Part shown: one piece after another, positions 10,854-20,633 of the stretch
How positions within the stretch are numbered: the stretch's first letter is position 1
How the letters are laid out: the number at the start of each line of letters is the position of its first letter
Notes under the pieces: model-generated
What the model was told of the DNA's origin: nothing
What the model saw: only the letters and a program-made list of their open reading frames with translations
Database searches by the model: none
Made by a program: the position numbers and the translations under genes
Source of the DNA: Rana temporaria
Lineage: Eukaryota > Chordata > Amphibia > Anura > Ranidae
Reading direction: 5' to 3'
Assembly: GCF_905171775.1 (NCBI RefSeq)
Contig: NC_053497.1
Coordinates: 100,742,157 to 100,806,156, forward strand
Length of the DNA stretch: 64,000 bases

Positions 10854-11518
10854 GGTATGTTTGGAGGCTATGTTAGTCCTTGTTGGGGGACAATTTGCCA
10901 CAAATTATTATTTTGTGGTCTTTGTAATCCCTAACCTTTTTCTCTCTTTTTTTAATTTTTATACTTTAGTAAGCAATACTAGCCCCCTGCACCCACACTA
11001 AGGTTTGATTGGTGCTGTTGGGTAGCGCTGCGAACTGCTGCATCTGGCTCTGCTTCTTGTATAGATACAGGGTAGGTATGGCTCCTATATCAGCCTTTTT
11101 TTACAATGGTTATTGTCCACACACTGGCTTATTGTTTGTTCATTTATTCTTTGAGAGTGTAGCCCTGTTTTGAGACATTTATTTGCTCATATTGTCTGAA
11201 CTAATTTTGTGTATGTATCTTTTATTAGATTGTACAAAATATATTGATTGACTCATACCCCTGAGGAAGGCAACGATTTGCCGAAACATGTTGGGACTTT
11301 TGTAACAACTCCTGTCAATTTCAGTCGATCTTCAATTTTTATACTATTTTTGTATTATTAATAAAATATTTAAAATTTACAATTTGGATTTGATCATTGT
11401 GTATGACTTGTTTAAATGGCACCGTTATAATTCCTGTCCTTTTTTCCATAATCCTATAATACAATTTATAGGGATGAGGTGCCGGATGCAAAAGAGGACA
11501 CACCAATCACTTTTTCAC
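10854..11518 (+). mobile_element. insertion 1 in Tc1, with a hammerhead-like motif
   Basis: Tc1 coding sequence breaks after GTTGAGGTCA and resumes at GAAAATGGGCAG. The roughly 665-base insert has no ORF. At 11256-11300 it carries CCCCTGAGGA, a hairpin with GGCAA/TTGCC arms, then CGAAACATG and GGG, closable by a CCC/GGG stem. An AATAAA lies near 11362. The class is uncertain; a non-autonomous retroelement, possibly Penelope-related, is inferred from the ribozyme-like core. Confidence 0.6.
11256..11302 (+). ncRNA. hammerhead-ribozyme-like core motif (a)
   Basis: CTGAGGA, hairpin AGGCAA-CGAT-TTGCC, then GAAAC. This matches the hammerhead order CTGANGA - stem II - GAAA, with an outer CCC/GGG stem. 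Cleavage activity is unproven, and stem III appears very short or absent. Confidence 0.45.
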
Positions 11519-11918
11519 GAAAATGGGCAGTTTGAGACGATAGAAAGGCAACATTAACTCAAATAACCACTTGTTACCATCTCTGAATGCACAACACATC
11601 AAACCTTGAAGCAGGTGGGCTACAGCAACAGAAGACCGCACTGGATACCACTCGGACCAGCTAACAGGAAACTGAGGCTACAATTCGCACACAGGCTCAC
11701 CAAAACTGGACAACAGAAAATTTGATAAACTTTGCCTGGACTGATGAGTCTTGATTTCAGCTGTGACATTCAGATGGTATGGTCATAATTTGGTGTAAAC
11801 AAAATGAAAGTATGGATCCATCATGCCTTGTATCAATGGTTCAGGCTGGTGGTGGTGTAACGGTGTGGGAGATAGTATATTGGCATAATTTGGACCCCTT
11901 AGTACCAATTGAGCATTT
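11519..11918 (+). pseudogene. Tc1 transposase, central part
   Basis: GATAGAAAGGCAACATTAAC, CCTTGAAGCAGGTGGGCTAC, GCCTGGACTGATGAGTC and the GGTTCAGGCTGGTGGTGGTG block follow the order of Tc1 genes and cover the region with the first catalytic aspartate (the W.DE block at about 11733-11750). Frameshifts prevent a continuous frame. The sequence breaks off at 11918 in the AGCATT target of the second insertion. Confidence 0.85.
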
Positions 11919-12024
11919 GTAGAAAGAAATGTTTGGACAGCCGCACTCTGGAAAAACCTTCTCGGTTGCCTTTTATTGGTAAAAGTATTCAAACACCACA
12001 CATCACAGCAAAGACAGGGGCATA

Positions 12025-12067
12025 CAGCTGACGTTTCGCACTATAAATCAGTGCTTACTCATAGCTG
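12025..12067 (-). ncRNA. hammerhead-like core motif (b)
   Basis: On the minus strand: CAGCT, ATGAGTAA, a perfect GCACT/AGTGC hairpin, GAAACGTC, then AGCTG closing the outer stem. The left core departs from CTGANGA at two positions, so activity is doubtful. Confidence 0.4.
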
Positions 12068-12212
12068 GAAGTTCATGTTGTTGGTTTTCATTAGTATATT
12101 TTGTATACTTCACTTCACCTAATAGGAGGTTATTTGCCCCTAGTGATCAATTTACCCACCCAGTGGGCTTTGTATCACTTTTTGTTTGTTTAGTTACACA
12201 GCGCAGTCACTA

Positions 12213-12596
12213 TCATTTATCTATATGTTCTCACTATGCTCTCACACTCCAAAGACATGCTGTTAGATTAACTAGCTTCTGTGTAAATGGACCCTAGCAT
12301 GTTTATGACAGCATGTGAGGTAGGGGCCTTAGATCATAAGCCCTTGATGACAGGCACTGATGTAAAGTGCTGTGTAAATACCTGTAATAAATAGATGCAA
12401 TTAGCTACAGAAAGCAAGCATGGAGATTAATAACTGCTACAATATTAGGGGTGGGCCTAAGACCAGACATACATAGCCCAGTAAAAGCAAGAGTGGCCAA
12501 TTAAACTGGTAGAGCTGTACTAATGAGCACTGTTGATCCTTGGCCATTATAAAGAGAGTTTCTTTTTGATATTCCAGAGTAATCCTAATGCCTCGC
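12213..12596. repeat. passenger segment, near-identical to 14795-15178
   Basis: The run from TGTTCTCACTATGCTC to AATCCTAATGCCTCG matches the downstream segment with about ten differences over 375 bases. It includes an older interspersed repeat (ACTCCAAAGACATGCTGTTA). The shared part ends within the first bases of the MITE at 15172. Confidence 0.88.
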
Positions 12597-12624
12597 ACTG
12601 ATTGATAGTGCGAAACGTCAGCTG
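12594..12624 (+). ncRNA. hammerhead-like core motif (c), partial
   Basis: GCACT/AGTGC hairpin followed by GAAACGTC and AGCTG. The upstream half of the core is replaced by the passenger segment, so the structure is incomplete. Confidence 0.3.
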
Positions 12625-12835
12625 TATGCCCCTGTCTTTGCTGTGATGTGTGGTGTTTGAATACTTTTACCAATAAAAGGCAACCGAGAAGGTTTTTCCA
12701 GAGTGCGGCTGTATAAACATTTCTTTCTACAATTGCGTTGTGCATTGCCGGCACCTGGGTTTCTCTGAGAGGATACGGATTCATCCACATACCTAATTGG
12801 AGCGGTGACTATCATCTCTCTATGAATTAAGCATT

Positions 12836-13210
12836 GTTTAAAAGCCTACCTGAGTATTGTTGCTGATCCCTTTATGACTACAGTGTACCCATCTTCTGAT
12901 GGCTACTTCCAGCAGAATAATGCACCATGTCACAAAGCTTAAATCATCTAAAAACTGTTTTCTTGAACATGACAATGAGGTCACTGTACTCCAAAGGTCT
13001 CCAAAGTCACCAGATCTCAATCCAATAGAGCACCTCTGGGATGTGGTGGAAGGGGAAATTAGTATCATGGATGTGCAGCCGACAACTATGTGATGGAATC
13101 ATGTCAATATGGACCAAAATCTCAGAGGAATGTTTGCAACACCTTGTTGAATCTATACCACGTAGAATTAAGGCAGTTCTGATGGCAAAAGGGGGACCAA
13201 CCCAGTACTA
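12836..13210 (+). pseudogene. Tc1 transposase, C-terminal catalytic part
   Basis: The DGYFQQNNAPCH region (second catalytic aspartate block, with QDNAPCH changed to QNNAPCH), the SPDLNPIEHLWDVVE segment with the third acidic residue, and IMDVQPT follow Tc1 order at about 12891-13093. The remainder, to 13210, matches the C-terminal region but is frameshifted. The loss of aspartate in the second block and the indels mark it as inactive. Confidence 0.9.
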
Positions 13211-13279
13211 GCAGGGTGTACCCTAATAAAGTGACCAGTGAGTTTAGATTGCTAGCGAAGTTGGTGATTTTGCAGTTAA

Positions 13280-13695
13280 AGGGGTTGTAAAGGTTCGATA
13301 AAAAAAGAAAAAACATGTCATACTTACCTCCACTGTGCAATTCATTTTGCACAGAGTGGCCCCGATCCTGCTGTTCTGGGGTCCCACGGTGGCTGTCTCA
13401 GCTCCTCCCCGCTAAAACTAACCCCCTCTGGGAAGCTCTTTCCTGAGGGGGTTAGCTTGCGGTCGCGCTCCCGTGTCATACAGTTGGCGTCCATAGACGC
13501 AGAGTGCATGACTTGCGTCATTGGATGTGATTGACAGCAGCGGGAGCCAATGGTTGCGCTGCTATCAATCTATCCAATCAATGGCCAGACTCTGTGGAGA
13601 AGAGGATGTCGGGGGACACGAACAGCAGGTAAACAGGCTCAGGTAAGTAAAACGGGGGGCTGGGGGGCCCATGACAGCGAACCTTTACAACCCCT
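13280..13695. mobile_element. TTAA-flanked MITE (AGGGGTTGTAAAGG ends)
   Basis: TTAA at 13276-13279 and 13696-13699 brackets AGGGGTTGTAAAGGTTCG and its exact complement CGAACCTTTACAACCCCT. It is piggyBac-like by target site and is non-coding. The internal CATGTCATACTTACC recurs at about 49100 in a related element. Confidence 0.9.
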
Positions 13696-13699
13696 TTAA

Positions 13700-14295
13700 C
13701 CCCAAACACTGCAAAAATTCCTATGCTAACCATACACCTGCTGAACCTGCAGGAATTCAAGGCGTGGATGGCCCTGTCTTCACCACCCAGCTTGATGAAC
13801 TATAACTGTAAAATCAGTGGAGCCGGGTGAACAGTGACTGTATGCTATCAGATGCAATGACTGTTCAGGTATTCTGACATAATACAAGAGCCAACTGGGG
13901 AGATTCCACCATCCATGCTCTAAAGCGTAGGAGTAGGAATCCATTAACATAGGGCCGAGTGAAAGAAATCGAAGCCCCAAGCTTGCTATACAATAGTAGA
14001 ATTTTGTTTGAAATTTTTCCTTTATTGAAAAATCCTTTGATTTGTAATCACTAGTGGGGTCAGATCGACATTCGTTTTTAACCGCAGTGATGAGAAAATT
14101 CAAAGGAGCAGGATGAAAATCTTTTTCTCAAAAGAACAAATTTCTAACAGTAAATGTGGTCTTTGTTCGGTTAGGTTCATTCATTACAAAATGGATGTTA
14201 AAAGCCAACTCAATTTGAAAGTATTTTCGAATAACTATCATCAAGCCATGAAATGCGCTGAGAATTTGTATACGAACGTTCATTCGAAAAGTGTA
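13700..14295. other. unassigned sequence with chance ORFs
   Basis: A 107-codon frame (14103-13780, minus) and a 95-codon frame (14113-14400, plus) overlap here, but neither shows a domain or codon pattern I recognise. The right part may be the diverged interior of a MITE. Confidence 0.45.
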
Positions 14296-14510
14296 TTGCC
14301 TCGCACACATGTACGGGATTTCCGCCGGGAAAAGTTCCCATTGGAAATCCCGAGGGGAAAGCCGAAAACCTGCTCGGTCAGTCTTTCCCCCTACACATGA
14401 GAGGTTTTTCTGACAGGAAAACTGCGATGGAGCTTTGGTCGGGAACCCCGGCCGTGTGTATGCTCCATCGCAGTTTTTCCCATAGGAAAGCTGCTAAATG
14501 TGGCATTTTA
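14296..14510. mobile_element. degenerate GTACACAC-type MITE
   Basis: The left end TTGCCTCGCACACATGTACGG resembles MITE termini. The internal CCGTGTGTATGCTCCATCG followed by CAGTTTTTCC is shared with the complete MITE at 41156-41558. The right boundary is uncertain. Confidence 0.55.
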
Positions 14511-14545
14511 GCACTAGCATAATGCAGTAACATATACAGTATCTG

Positions 14546-14650
14546 GGGGACACAGATCTGCAAGGAGGGCCCCACTGCCGGGACAACAGATGTAAAGGAG
14601 GGCTCTGCTGCGGGGAGACCAGATGTAAAGGAGGGCTCCACTGCCAATTT
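14546..14650. repeat. short tandem repeat, about 3 units of 33-35 bp
   Basis: Units of the form ACCAGATGTAAAGGAGGGCT plus CCACTGCCGGG repeat three times with point differences. Confidence 0.8.
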
Positions 14651-14794
14651 AAGCCACACCCACGATTTCATGTAAACCATGCCGCATTTTTCTTTTTGCT
14701 AGGCCACACCTACAAATGCATGCCCCCATCACCTAATTATAATAAGGGGGTGTCCCTAAAAAAATTGTTTACAATGTTGCTAACTATGCCTACA

Positions 14795-15171
14795 TAGAGT
14801 TGGCATGTTCTCACTATGCTCCCACACTCCAAAGACATGCTGTTAGATTAACTAGCTTCTGTGTAAATGGACCCTAGCATGTTTATGACAGCATGTGAGG
14901 TAGGGGCCTTAGATCATAAGCCCTTGATGGCAGGCACTGATGTGAAGTGCTGTGTAAATACCTGTAATAAATAGATGCAATTTGCTACAGAAAGCAAGCA
15001 TGGAGATTAATAACTGCTACAATATTAGGGGTGGGCCTAAGACCAGACATACATAGCCCAGTAAAAGCAAGAGGTGTGACCAATTAAACTGGTAGAGCTG
15101 TACTAATGAGCACTTTTGATCCTTGGCCATTATAAAGAGAGTTTCTTTTTGATATTCCAGAGTAATCCTAA
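14795..15171. repeat. segment duplicated in the Tc1 insertion
   Basis: Near-identical to 12213-12596 (see there). It abuts the MITE at 15172. Confidence 0.88.
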
Positions 15172-15377
15172 TGCCTCGTACACACGGTCAAACCTTTGAC
15201 TGTGCAAAAGTCCACCGTGAGCTGGTCGGAAGTCCGACGGACAAAAAGGGAACAGAATCTCTATCTAAGGTTCGTCGGACTTCCGACCAAAAAGTCAGAT
15301 ACACACGGTCGCACTTTCCGAGAAATAAAGCCCGTCTGACCTTTTTCCTCGGAAAGCCTGGCCGTGTGTATGAGGTA
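15172..15377. mobile_element. short GTACACACGG MITE (206 bp)
   Basis: TGCCTCGTACACACGGTC at the left and GGCCGTGTGTATGAGGTA at the right are inverted termini, next to TAA (15169-15171) and TTA (15378-15380). An internal TCCGACGGAC/GTCGGACTTCCGACC pair shows the usual self-complementary arms. Confidence 0.8.
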
Positions 15378-15690
15378 TTAGTAATTTTTCATTGTACAAG
15401 CATTGCTTCATTCATTGATCAAGCCAGAAAGAGCACCAGCCTAGATCCTGGCAGTGTATGAGCCGTCTCACCTCCATCTGGACCAGAAACAAATCTGTCC
15501 ATCTGTGGTCGCCATAATATAATCTTTATTGAATCCAAAGCACTCTCGCTGTAACATCAAGTATTTTTAAGAAAGTAAGGGCAATTATAAGTATTGATTT
15601 AAAAAATGGCACTTTGATGACAACAGTAAGTGCTAATGTTTTTAAATCAGGGTTTGACAAATTTGCTTGGAATCTAGGAGCCAGCTAAAA
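15378..15690. other. unassigned intergenic sequence
   Basis: Nothing beyond a short AT-rich tract is seen. Confidence 0.5.
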
Positions 15691-15699
15691 AAGTTAGGA

Positions 15700-16450
15700 A
15701 CCAAAACCCCCCCCCCCCCGTCCCGGCGAGCTTGCGCGCAGAAGCGAACACATACGTGAGCAGCGCCCGCATATGTAAACGTTGCTCAAACCACACATGT
15801 GAGGTATCGTCGCGATTGGTAGAGCGAGAGCAATAATTCTAGCCCTAGACCTCCTCTGTAACTCAAAACATGCAAACTGTAGATTTTTTTTAAACGTCGC
15901 CTATGAAGATTTTAAAGGGTAAAAGTTTGTCGGCATTCCACGAGCGGACGCAATTTTGAAGCGTGACATGTTGGGTATAAATTTACTCGGCGTAACATTA
16001 TCTTTCATAATATTAAAAAAAATGGGGATAACTTTACTGTTGTCTTATTTTTTAATTAAAAAAGTGTAATTTTTTCCCCAAAAAGTGCGCTTGTAAGACC
16101 GCTACGCAAATACGGCGTGACAGAAAGTATTGCAACGATCGCCATTTTATTCTCTAGGGTGTTAGGATAAAACATATATATATATAATGTTTGGGGGTTA
16201 TAATTAGAGGAAAGAAGATGGCAGTGAAAATAGTGAAAAATTACATTAGAATTGCTGTTTAACTTGTAATGCTTAACTTACCAACGGCCACCACCAGATG
16301 GCGCCAGCTCACACATCTGGTGGTAATAACTTGTAATACCAACGGCTCACCACCAGATGGCACCAGCTCGCAAAAAAACCTTCCAAGCCAAGTCGTCAGG
16401 ACACTATTTCTAGTCGCCATGGCGACCTGGCGACCGGGATTTGTCGAGCC
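15700..16450. repeat. interspersed repeat with C run and paired CACCAGATGGC units
   Basis: After a C run (15701-15719) the sequence runs through CGGACGCAATTTTGAAGCG, GGCGTAACATTATCTTTC and AAAAAGTGTAATTTTTTCCCC, which I recognise as a recurrent anuran repeat. It ends with two near-copies of TAATAACTTGTAA...CCACCAGATGGC (16266-16360). It is non-coding. Confidence 0.6.
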
Positions 16451-16560
16451 CTGGTAAATGATTAAAAGCAACAATATTCTGACAATACAGCAGTAACAGT
16501 AAATTGGCCACCGGTTGAAAACGTCAGTGTTGCTTATTTAAAAATGAAAAATTATGTTAT

Positions 16561-17084
16561 AAAGTATGTTTTACAAAAGTGAGCACACCCTCACATTTTT
16601 GTAAATATTTTATTATATCCTTTCATGTAACAACACTGAAGAAATGGCACTTTGCTACAATATAAAGAAGTGAGTGTGCAGCTTGTATAACTGTTTACAT
16701 TTGCTGTTTGTTCCCTCAAAATAACTCAATACGGCAATTAATGTCTAAACTGCTGGCAACAAAAGTTAGTACACCCCTAAGTGAAAATTTCCAAATTGAG
16801 CCCAAAGTGTTAATATTTTGTGTGGCCGCCATTATTTTCCAGCACTGCCTTAACCCTCTTGGGCATGGAGTTCACCAGAGCTTCACAAGATGCCACTGGA
16901 GTCCTCTTCCACTCCTCCATGACAACATCACAGAGCTGGTGGATGTTGGAGACCTTGCGCTCCTCCACCTTCCATTTGAGGATGCCCCACATATCCTCAA
17001 TATTGTTTAGGTGAGGGAAAAAGGCTAATTTCACAAAAATATTTACAAAAATGTGAGGGGTGTACTCACTTTTGTGAGATACTG
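16561..17084 (-). mobile_element. internally deleted Tc1/mariner element
   Basis: The left ACAAAAGTGAGCACACCC with CTCACATTTTTGTAAATA and the right TATTTACAAAAATGTGAG with GGGTGTACTCACTTTTGTG are inverted terminal repeats next to TA. Only the 3' end of the transposase gene survives between them. The deletion removes most of the coding region, so the copy is non-autonomous. Confidence 0.88.
16810..17034 (-). pseudogene. Tc1 transposase C-terminal fragment (74 codons)
   Basis: The frame reads LNNIEDMWGILKWKVEER, then KVSNIHQLCDVVMEEWKR and ALVNSMPKRVKAVLENNGG. This is the C-terminal part of a Tc1 transposase, including the segment NPIE.LWG.LK with the third catalytic acidic residue (here NNIED). 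The family usually has about 340 residues; the N-terminal DNA-binding and central catalytic regions are missing. The frame is open to the end, so decay since deletion is limited. Confidence 0.92.
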
Positions 17085-17296
17085 TATATGTTACTGCATT
17101 ATGCTAGTGCTAACATTCATAGATACCCATGAAGTAAAAATGAAGACAAAGCAAAGAATATGATACAAGTGTAACCAATAATCCCCAAACCTGGTCATAT
17201 TTAGTTAGTCAGGTGACAATTTAAGGTGTTCGGAATCCACAGGCCAAAGCTTATCTGGCGAAATATTGACTGGATGATTTGAAAAGAAAACATTTT
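17085..17296. other. spacer
   Basis: No gene or repeat feature is visible before the next MITE. Confidence 0.5.
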
Positions 17297-18474
17297 GGGC
17301 CGGATTCAGAAAGCACTTACGCTGACATATCTTCTGATACGCCGCGTAAGTGCACGGATGCTCCGTCGTATCTCTGCGCCTGATTCTTGAAATAAGATAC
17401 GCCTGAATTTTGGCTCCATCCGACCGACGTAGGTCTCCTACGCCGTCGTATCTTGGGCGCATATTTACGCTGGCCGCAAGGGGCGCTTCCATTGTTTTTT
17501 ACGCGTCTAAGGCCTTGTACACACGGGCAAACATGTCCGCAGAAAACGGTCCGCCGTACCGTTTTCAGCGGACATGCCCGCCCGGAGATTTCTGTATGAT
17601 GGCTGTACACACCATCATACAGAAATGAGAGTCAATCCGCGCGGACAGACATCGCGGTGACGTGTTCGTGATGTCGCCGCGACGATGAAAGGTCAATGCT
17701 TCCACGCATGCGTCGATGGCGGCCGCTCGGACATGTACAGACTGTACAGACGACCGAACATGTCCGACCGACAGGATTCCAGCGGGCATGTTTCTAAGCA
17801 AGTTTAGAAACATTTGTCCGCTCGAAAACGGTCTGGCGGGCAAATGTACGCTGGAATCCTGTCCGATCGGCCGTACACACGACCGAACATGTCTGCTGAA
17901 ACTGGTCCGCGGACCAGTTTCAGCAGACATGTTCGGTCGTGTGTACGGGGCCTAATATGTAAATTAGCGAGATACGCCGATTCACGAACGTACTTACGCC
18001 CGTCGCAGTAATCTATGCCATTTACGTAAGGCGTACGTCCAGCGTAAAGTTAAGCCACATAAAGCAGGTGTAAGTCATGTTAGGGTATAGACCAGGGAAC
18101 AGCCGTCGTATTTTACGTCGTTTACGTAAGTCGTACGTGAATGGGGCTGGGCGTAGGTTACGTTCACGTCATACTCATTGAGCCGTCGTATCTTAGGGAT
18201 TATATGCAACGTGATTCTGAGCATGCGCACGCATGCTCCGTTCGTTCGGCCCTTCATTTACATGGGGTCACGCTTCATTTTAATAGATCACGCCCACTAC
18301 CTTCCTACTTTGAATTAGGCAGGCTTACGCCGGCCAATTTACGTTACGCCGGCGCAACAAAGGGAGCAAGTGCTTTGTGAATACTGTTCTTGCCTCTCTG
18401 TGTTACGTCGGCGTAGCGCATATGAGATGCGTTACGCCCGCACAAATATATGCCGCTCTACGTGAATCCGGGCC
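17297..18474. mobile_element. GGGCCGGATTC-type MITE hosting a second MITE
   Basis: GGGCCGGATTCAGAAAGC at the left and CTACGTGAATCCGGGCC at the right are inverted termini, with TTT at 17294-17296 and 18475-18477. The interior is rich in ACGCCG, TACGTCG and TTACGTAA, and bases 17511-17952 are a nested MITE. Other copies are at 25061-25597, 36346-37021, 45683-46426, 54459-55862 and 55082-55772. The three-base duplication is not fixed to one sequence (TTT, AAT, CAA), unlike that of the GTACACAC families. Confidence 0.85.
17511..17952. mobile_element. nested GTACACACG MITE with perfect subterminal palindrome
   Basis: GGCCTTGTACACACGGGC and the complement of GGCCCCGTACACACGACC are the ends. TAA is duplicated at 17508-17510 and 17953-17955. 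The right 80 bases (about 17870-17952) fold back on themselves around GGTCCGCGGACC. The ORFs on both strands follow from this symmetry and are not genes. Confidence 0.9.
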
Positions 18475-18648
18475 TTTCTCCCTATTTAAGGCTCCACTCA
18501 CACTTGTGCAATGCATTCTGGCAGGCATGCTTAATTGTTAATGGCAATACAATGCTCTTGCTAAAGTGCATAAGAAATTGTGGTATCCACATTTTGGTGC
18601 AATGTGATTTAAAAAAAAAAGGGATATGCACTTCTTTGGTGCAACTTA

Positions 18649-18962
18649 TGCTGCGTACACACGATCAGTCCATCCGTTTTAACCATCGGTTAAAAAAACG
18701 ATTGTGTCAGAACGCGGTGACGTAAAACACAACGACGTGCTGAAAAAAACGAAGTTTAATGCTTCCAAGCATGCGTCGACTTGATTCTAAACATGCGTGG
18801 ATTTTTAACCGATGGATGTGCCTACTAACGATCGTTTTTTTCCCATCGGTTAGGAATCCATCGGTTAAATAACCTATGGGGCCCACACACGATCGGTTTT
18901 GACCGATGAAAACGGTCCATCAGACCATTATCCTCTGGTTAACCTATAGTGTGTACAAGGCC
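18649..18962. mobile_element. GTACACACGATC MITE with AACCGATGG arms
   Basis: TGCTGCGTACACACGATC and the complement of GGCCTTGTACACACTATAGG are the ends, with TTA at 18646-18648 and 18963-18965. The core includes AATGCTTCCAAGCATGCGTC, shared with MITEs at 40519 and 46814. Confidence 0.88.
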
Positions 18963-18965
18963 TTA

Positions 18966-19560
18966 GACGCAGTAGGTGGCCCATTCAAGTAATGGGCTGC
19001 CCTCAGGGCTGGACTGGGAGAAAAATGTGGCCCTAGACTTCACCCAGACCGGCCCACTTTAATTTTGCAAACATGCACGTGTATACGCACATTTCCAGAC
19101 TGCCATTCAGGGACAACAGGCAGACATGTGGTCAATAAACAGGCCAGGGTTAGTACAGGTGACAATTAGGGAAACAAACTGTGACTGGCTGCACTATTAG
19201 TTAGGACTTTCGGCCACAGACACACAGACAGTGGAGGGGCAGTAAAACCTCATGGTTGAGCCTTGTTTGTACCACTAATCAACTGCTACCCTGTTTAGCT
19301 GCAGGGGCAGCGGCTAGGGGGTGTAAACCTGCTGTGGCTGCGATGCTTTGCTCTGCAGCTGTGAGAGGAATTATATTCCCTGTACGCCCAATGATCGTGA
19401 CATATTCATGTGAATTGCGCGGGGTCCAGGGGATTAAAGCAGGTAATGAAGAGACGGTACAATGTCCCTCACTGCCTGACAAATGCACTCTAAAGAGCAA
19501 TCCGAACATGGAAGGCTCTTCAGAGAGCATTGCACAAGTGAACAACTTATGGTGAAACTA
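18966..19560. other. unassigned intergenic sequence
   Basis: Two overlapping frames (19256-19555 plus, 19545-19279 minus) contain no recognisable domain. No repeat structure is evident. Confidence 0.45.
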
Positions 19561-19564
19561 TGAC

Positions 19565-20633
19565 TGCTGTTGCAGTGAGCAGGGACATTGGGACTGAGGT
19601 GGAAGTTATCAGGATCACCGTAACTGGTGTAGCAGTGATCAGGGACACTGTAATTAGTGTGGCATTGATTAGGGACAATATGACTGGTGTGGCAGTGATC
19701 AAGGACACTGTAACTGGTGTGGCGATAATCAGGGACACTGGGACTGGTGTATGGTGATTAGGGACACTGTAACTGGTGTATGGTGATTAGGGACACTGTA
19801 ACTGGTGTGGCATTGATCAGGGACACTGGGACTGGTGTATGGTGATTAGGGACACTGTAACTGGTGTGACATTGATCGGGACACTGTAACTGGTGTATGG
19901 TGATTAGGGACACTGTAACTGGTGTATGGTGATTAGGGACACTGTAACTGGTGTATGGTGATTAGGGACACTGTAACTGGTGTATGGTGATTAGGGACAC
20001 TGTAACTGGTGTATGGTGATTAGGGACACTGTAACTGGTGTATGGTGATTAGGGACACTGTAACTGGTGTATGGTGATTAGGGACACTGTAACGGTGTAT
20101 GGTGATTAGGGACACTGTAACTGGTGTATGGTGATTAGGGACACTGTAACTGGTGTATGGTGATTAGGGACACTGTAACTGGTGTATGGTGATTAGGGAC
20201 ACTGTAACTGGTGTATGGTGATTAGGGACACTGTAACTGGTGTATGGTGATTAGGGACACTGTAACTGGTGTATGGTGATTAGGGACACTGTAACTGGTG
20301 TATGGTGATTAGGGACACTGTAACTGGTGTGAAATTGATCAGGACACTGTAACTGGTGTATGGTGATTAGGGACACTGTAACTGGTGTGGCAGTGATCAG
20401 GGATAATGTAACTGGTGTGGCAGTGATCAGGGCCACTGTAACTGGTGTGGCAGTGATCAGAAACATTATAACTGGTGTGGTGGTTATCAGGGACACTGTA
20501 ACTGGTGTGGCAGTGATCAGAAACACTGTAACTGGTATGGCAGTGATCAGGAACACTATAACTGGTGTGGTGATGATTAGGGACAATATGACTGGTATGG
20601 TGGTGATCAGGGACACTGTGACACTTTGACAGT
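19565..20633. repeat. minisatellite, 29-bp core array flanked by 30-bp variant units
   Basis: The core unit ACTGGTGTATGGTGATTAGG plus GACACTGTA is 29 bp and repeats almost without change from about 19750 to 20330. Both flanks instead use a 30-bp unit with GTGTGGCAGTGATCAGG. About 35 units are present in all. Because 30 is a multiple of three, the flanks give long repetitive ORFs on both strands (MSLITATPV-type and VIRDTVTGVAV-type); these are artefacts of unit length. Confidence 0.95.

Larger units (their letters stand above)
11919..12835 (-). mobile_element. insertion 2 in Tc1: retroelement-like unit with inverted ends and a passenger segment
   Basis: The insert is bounded by AGCATT on both sides (about 11913-11918 and 12830-12835). 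About 120 bases at 11919-12067 recur in inverted orientation at 12595-12738 (GGACAGCCGCACTCTGG, CTTTTATTGGTAAAAG, and GACGTTTCGCACT, respectively). Near the right edge it has GGAGCGGTGA, which also marks one end of the short element at 44213-44420. Between the arms lies a 375-base segment nearly identical to 14795-15171. It has no ORF of substance. Each arm carries a hammerhead-like core. Confidence 0.75.
10504..13244 (+). mobile_element. Tc1/mariner transposon, decayed and split by two insertions
   Basis: The left end CACTCACTGGCCATTTTATT and the right end (complement of AACTCACTGGTCACTTTATT) are inverted terminal repeats next to TA at 10502-10503 and 13245-13246. Between them lie three transposase-gene pieces: 10576-10853, 11519-11918 and 12836-13210. 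The breaks are insertions at about 10854-11518 and 11919-12835. Stops and indels are present, so this copy makes no transposase. Confidence 0.92.

Noticed and set aside
13780..14400. Two opposite frames of 107 and 95 codons
   Set aside because: No recognisable motif, and the plus frame runs into a degenerate MITE.
17205..18380. Cluster of overlapping ORFs of 60-121 codons on both strands
   Set aside because: All lie in GC-rich palindromic MITE sequence; the frames on opposite strands mirror each other because of the inverted repeats.
19547..20629. Long repetitive ORFs on both strands (MSLITATPV- and VIRDTVTGVAV-type)
   Set aside because: They are produced by the 30-bp periodicity of a minisatellite, which keeps any stop-free frame open; no start context, no non-repeat coding sequence.
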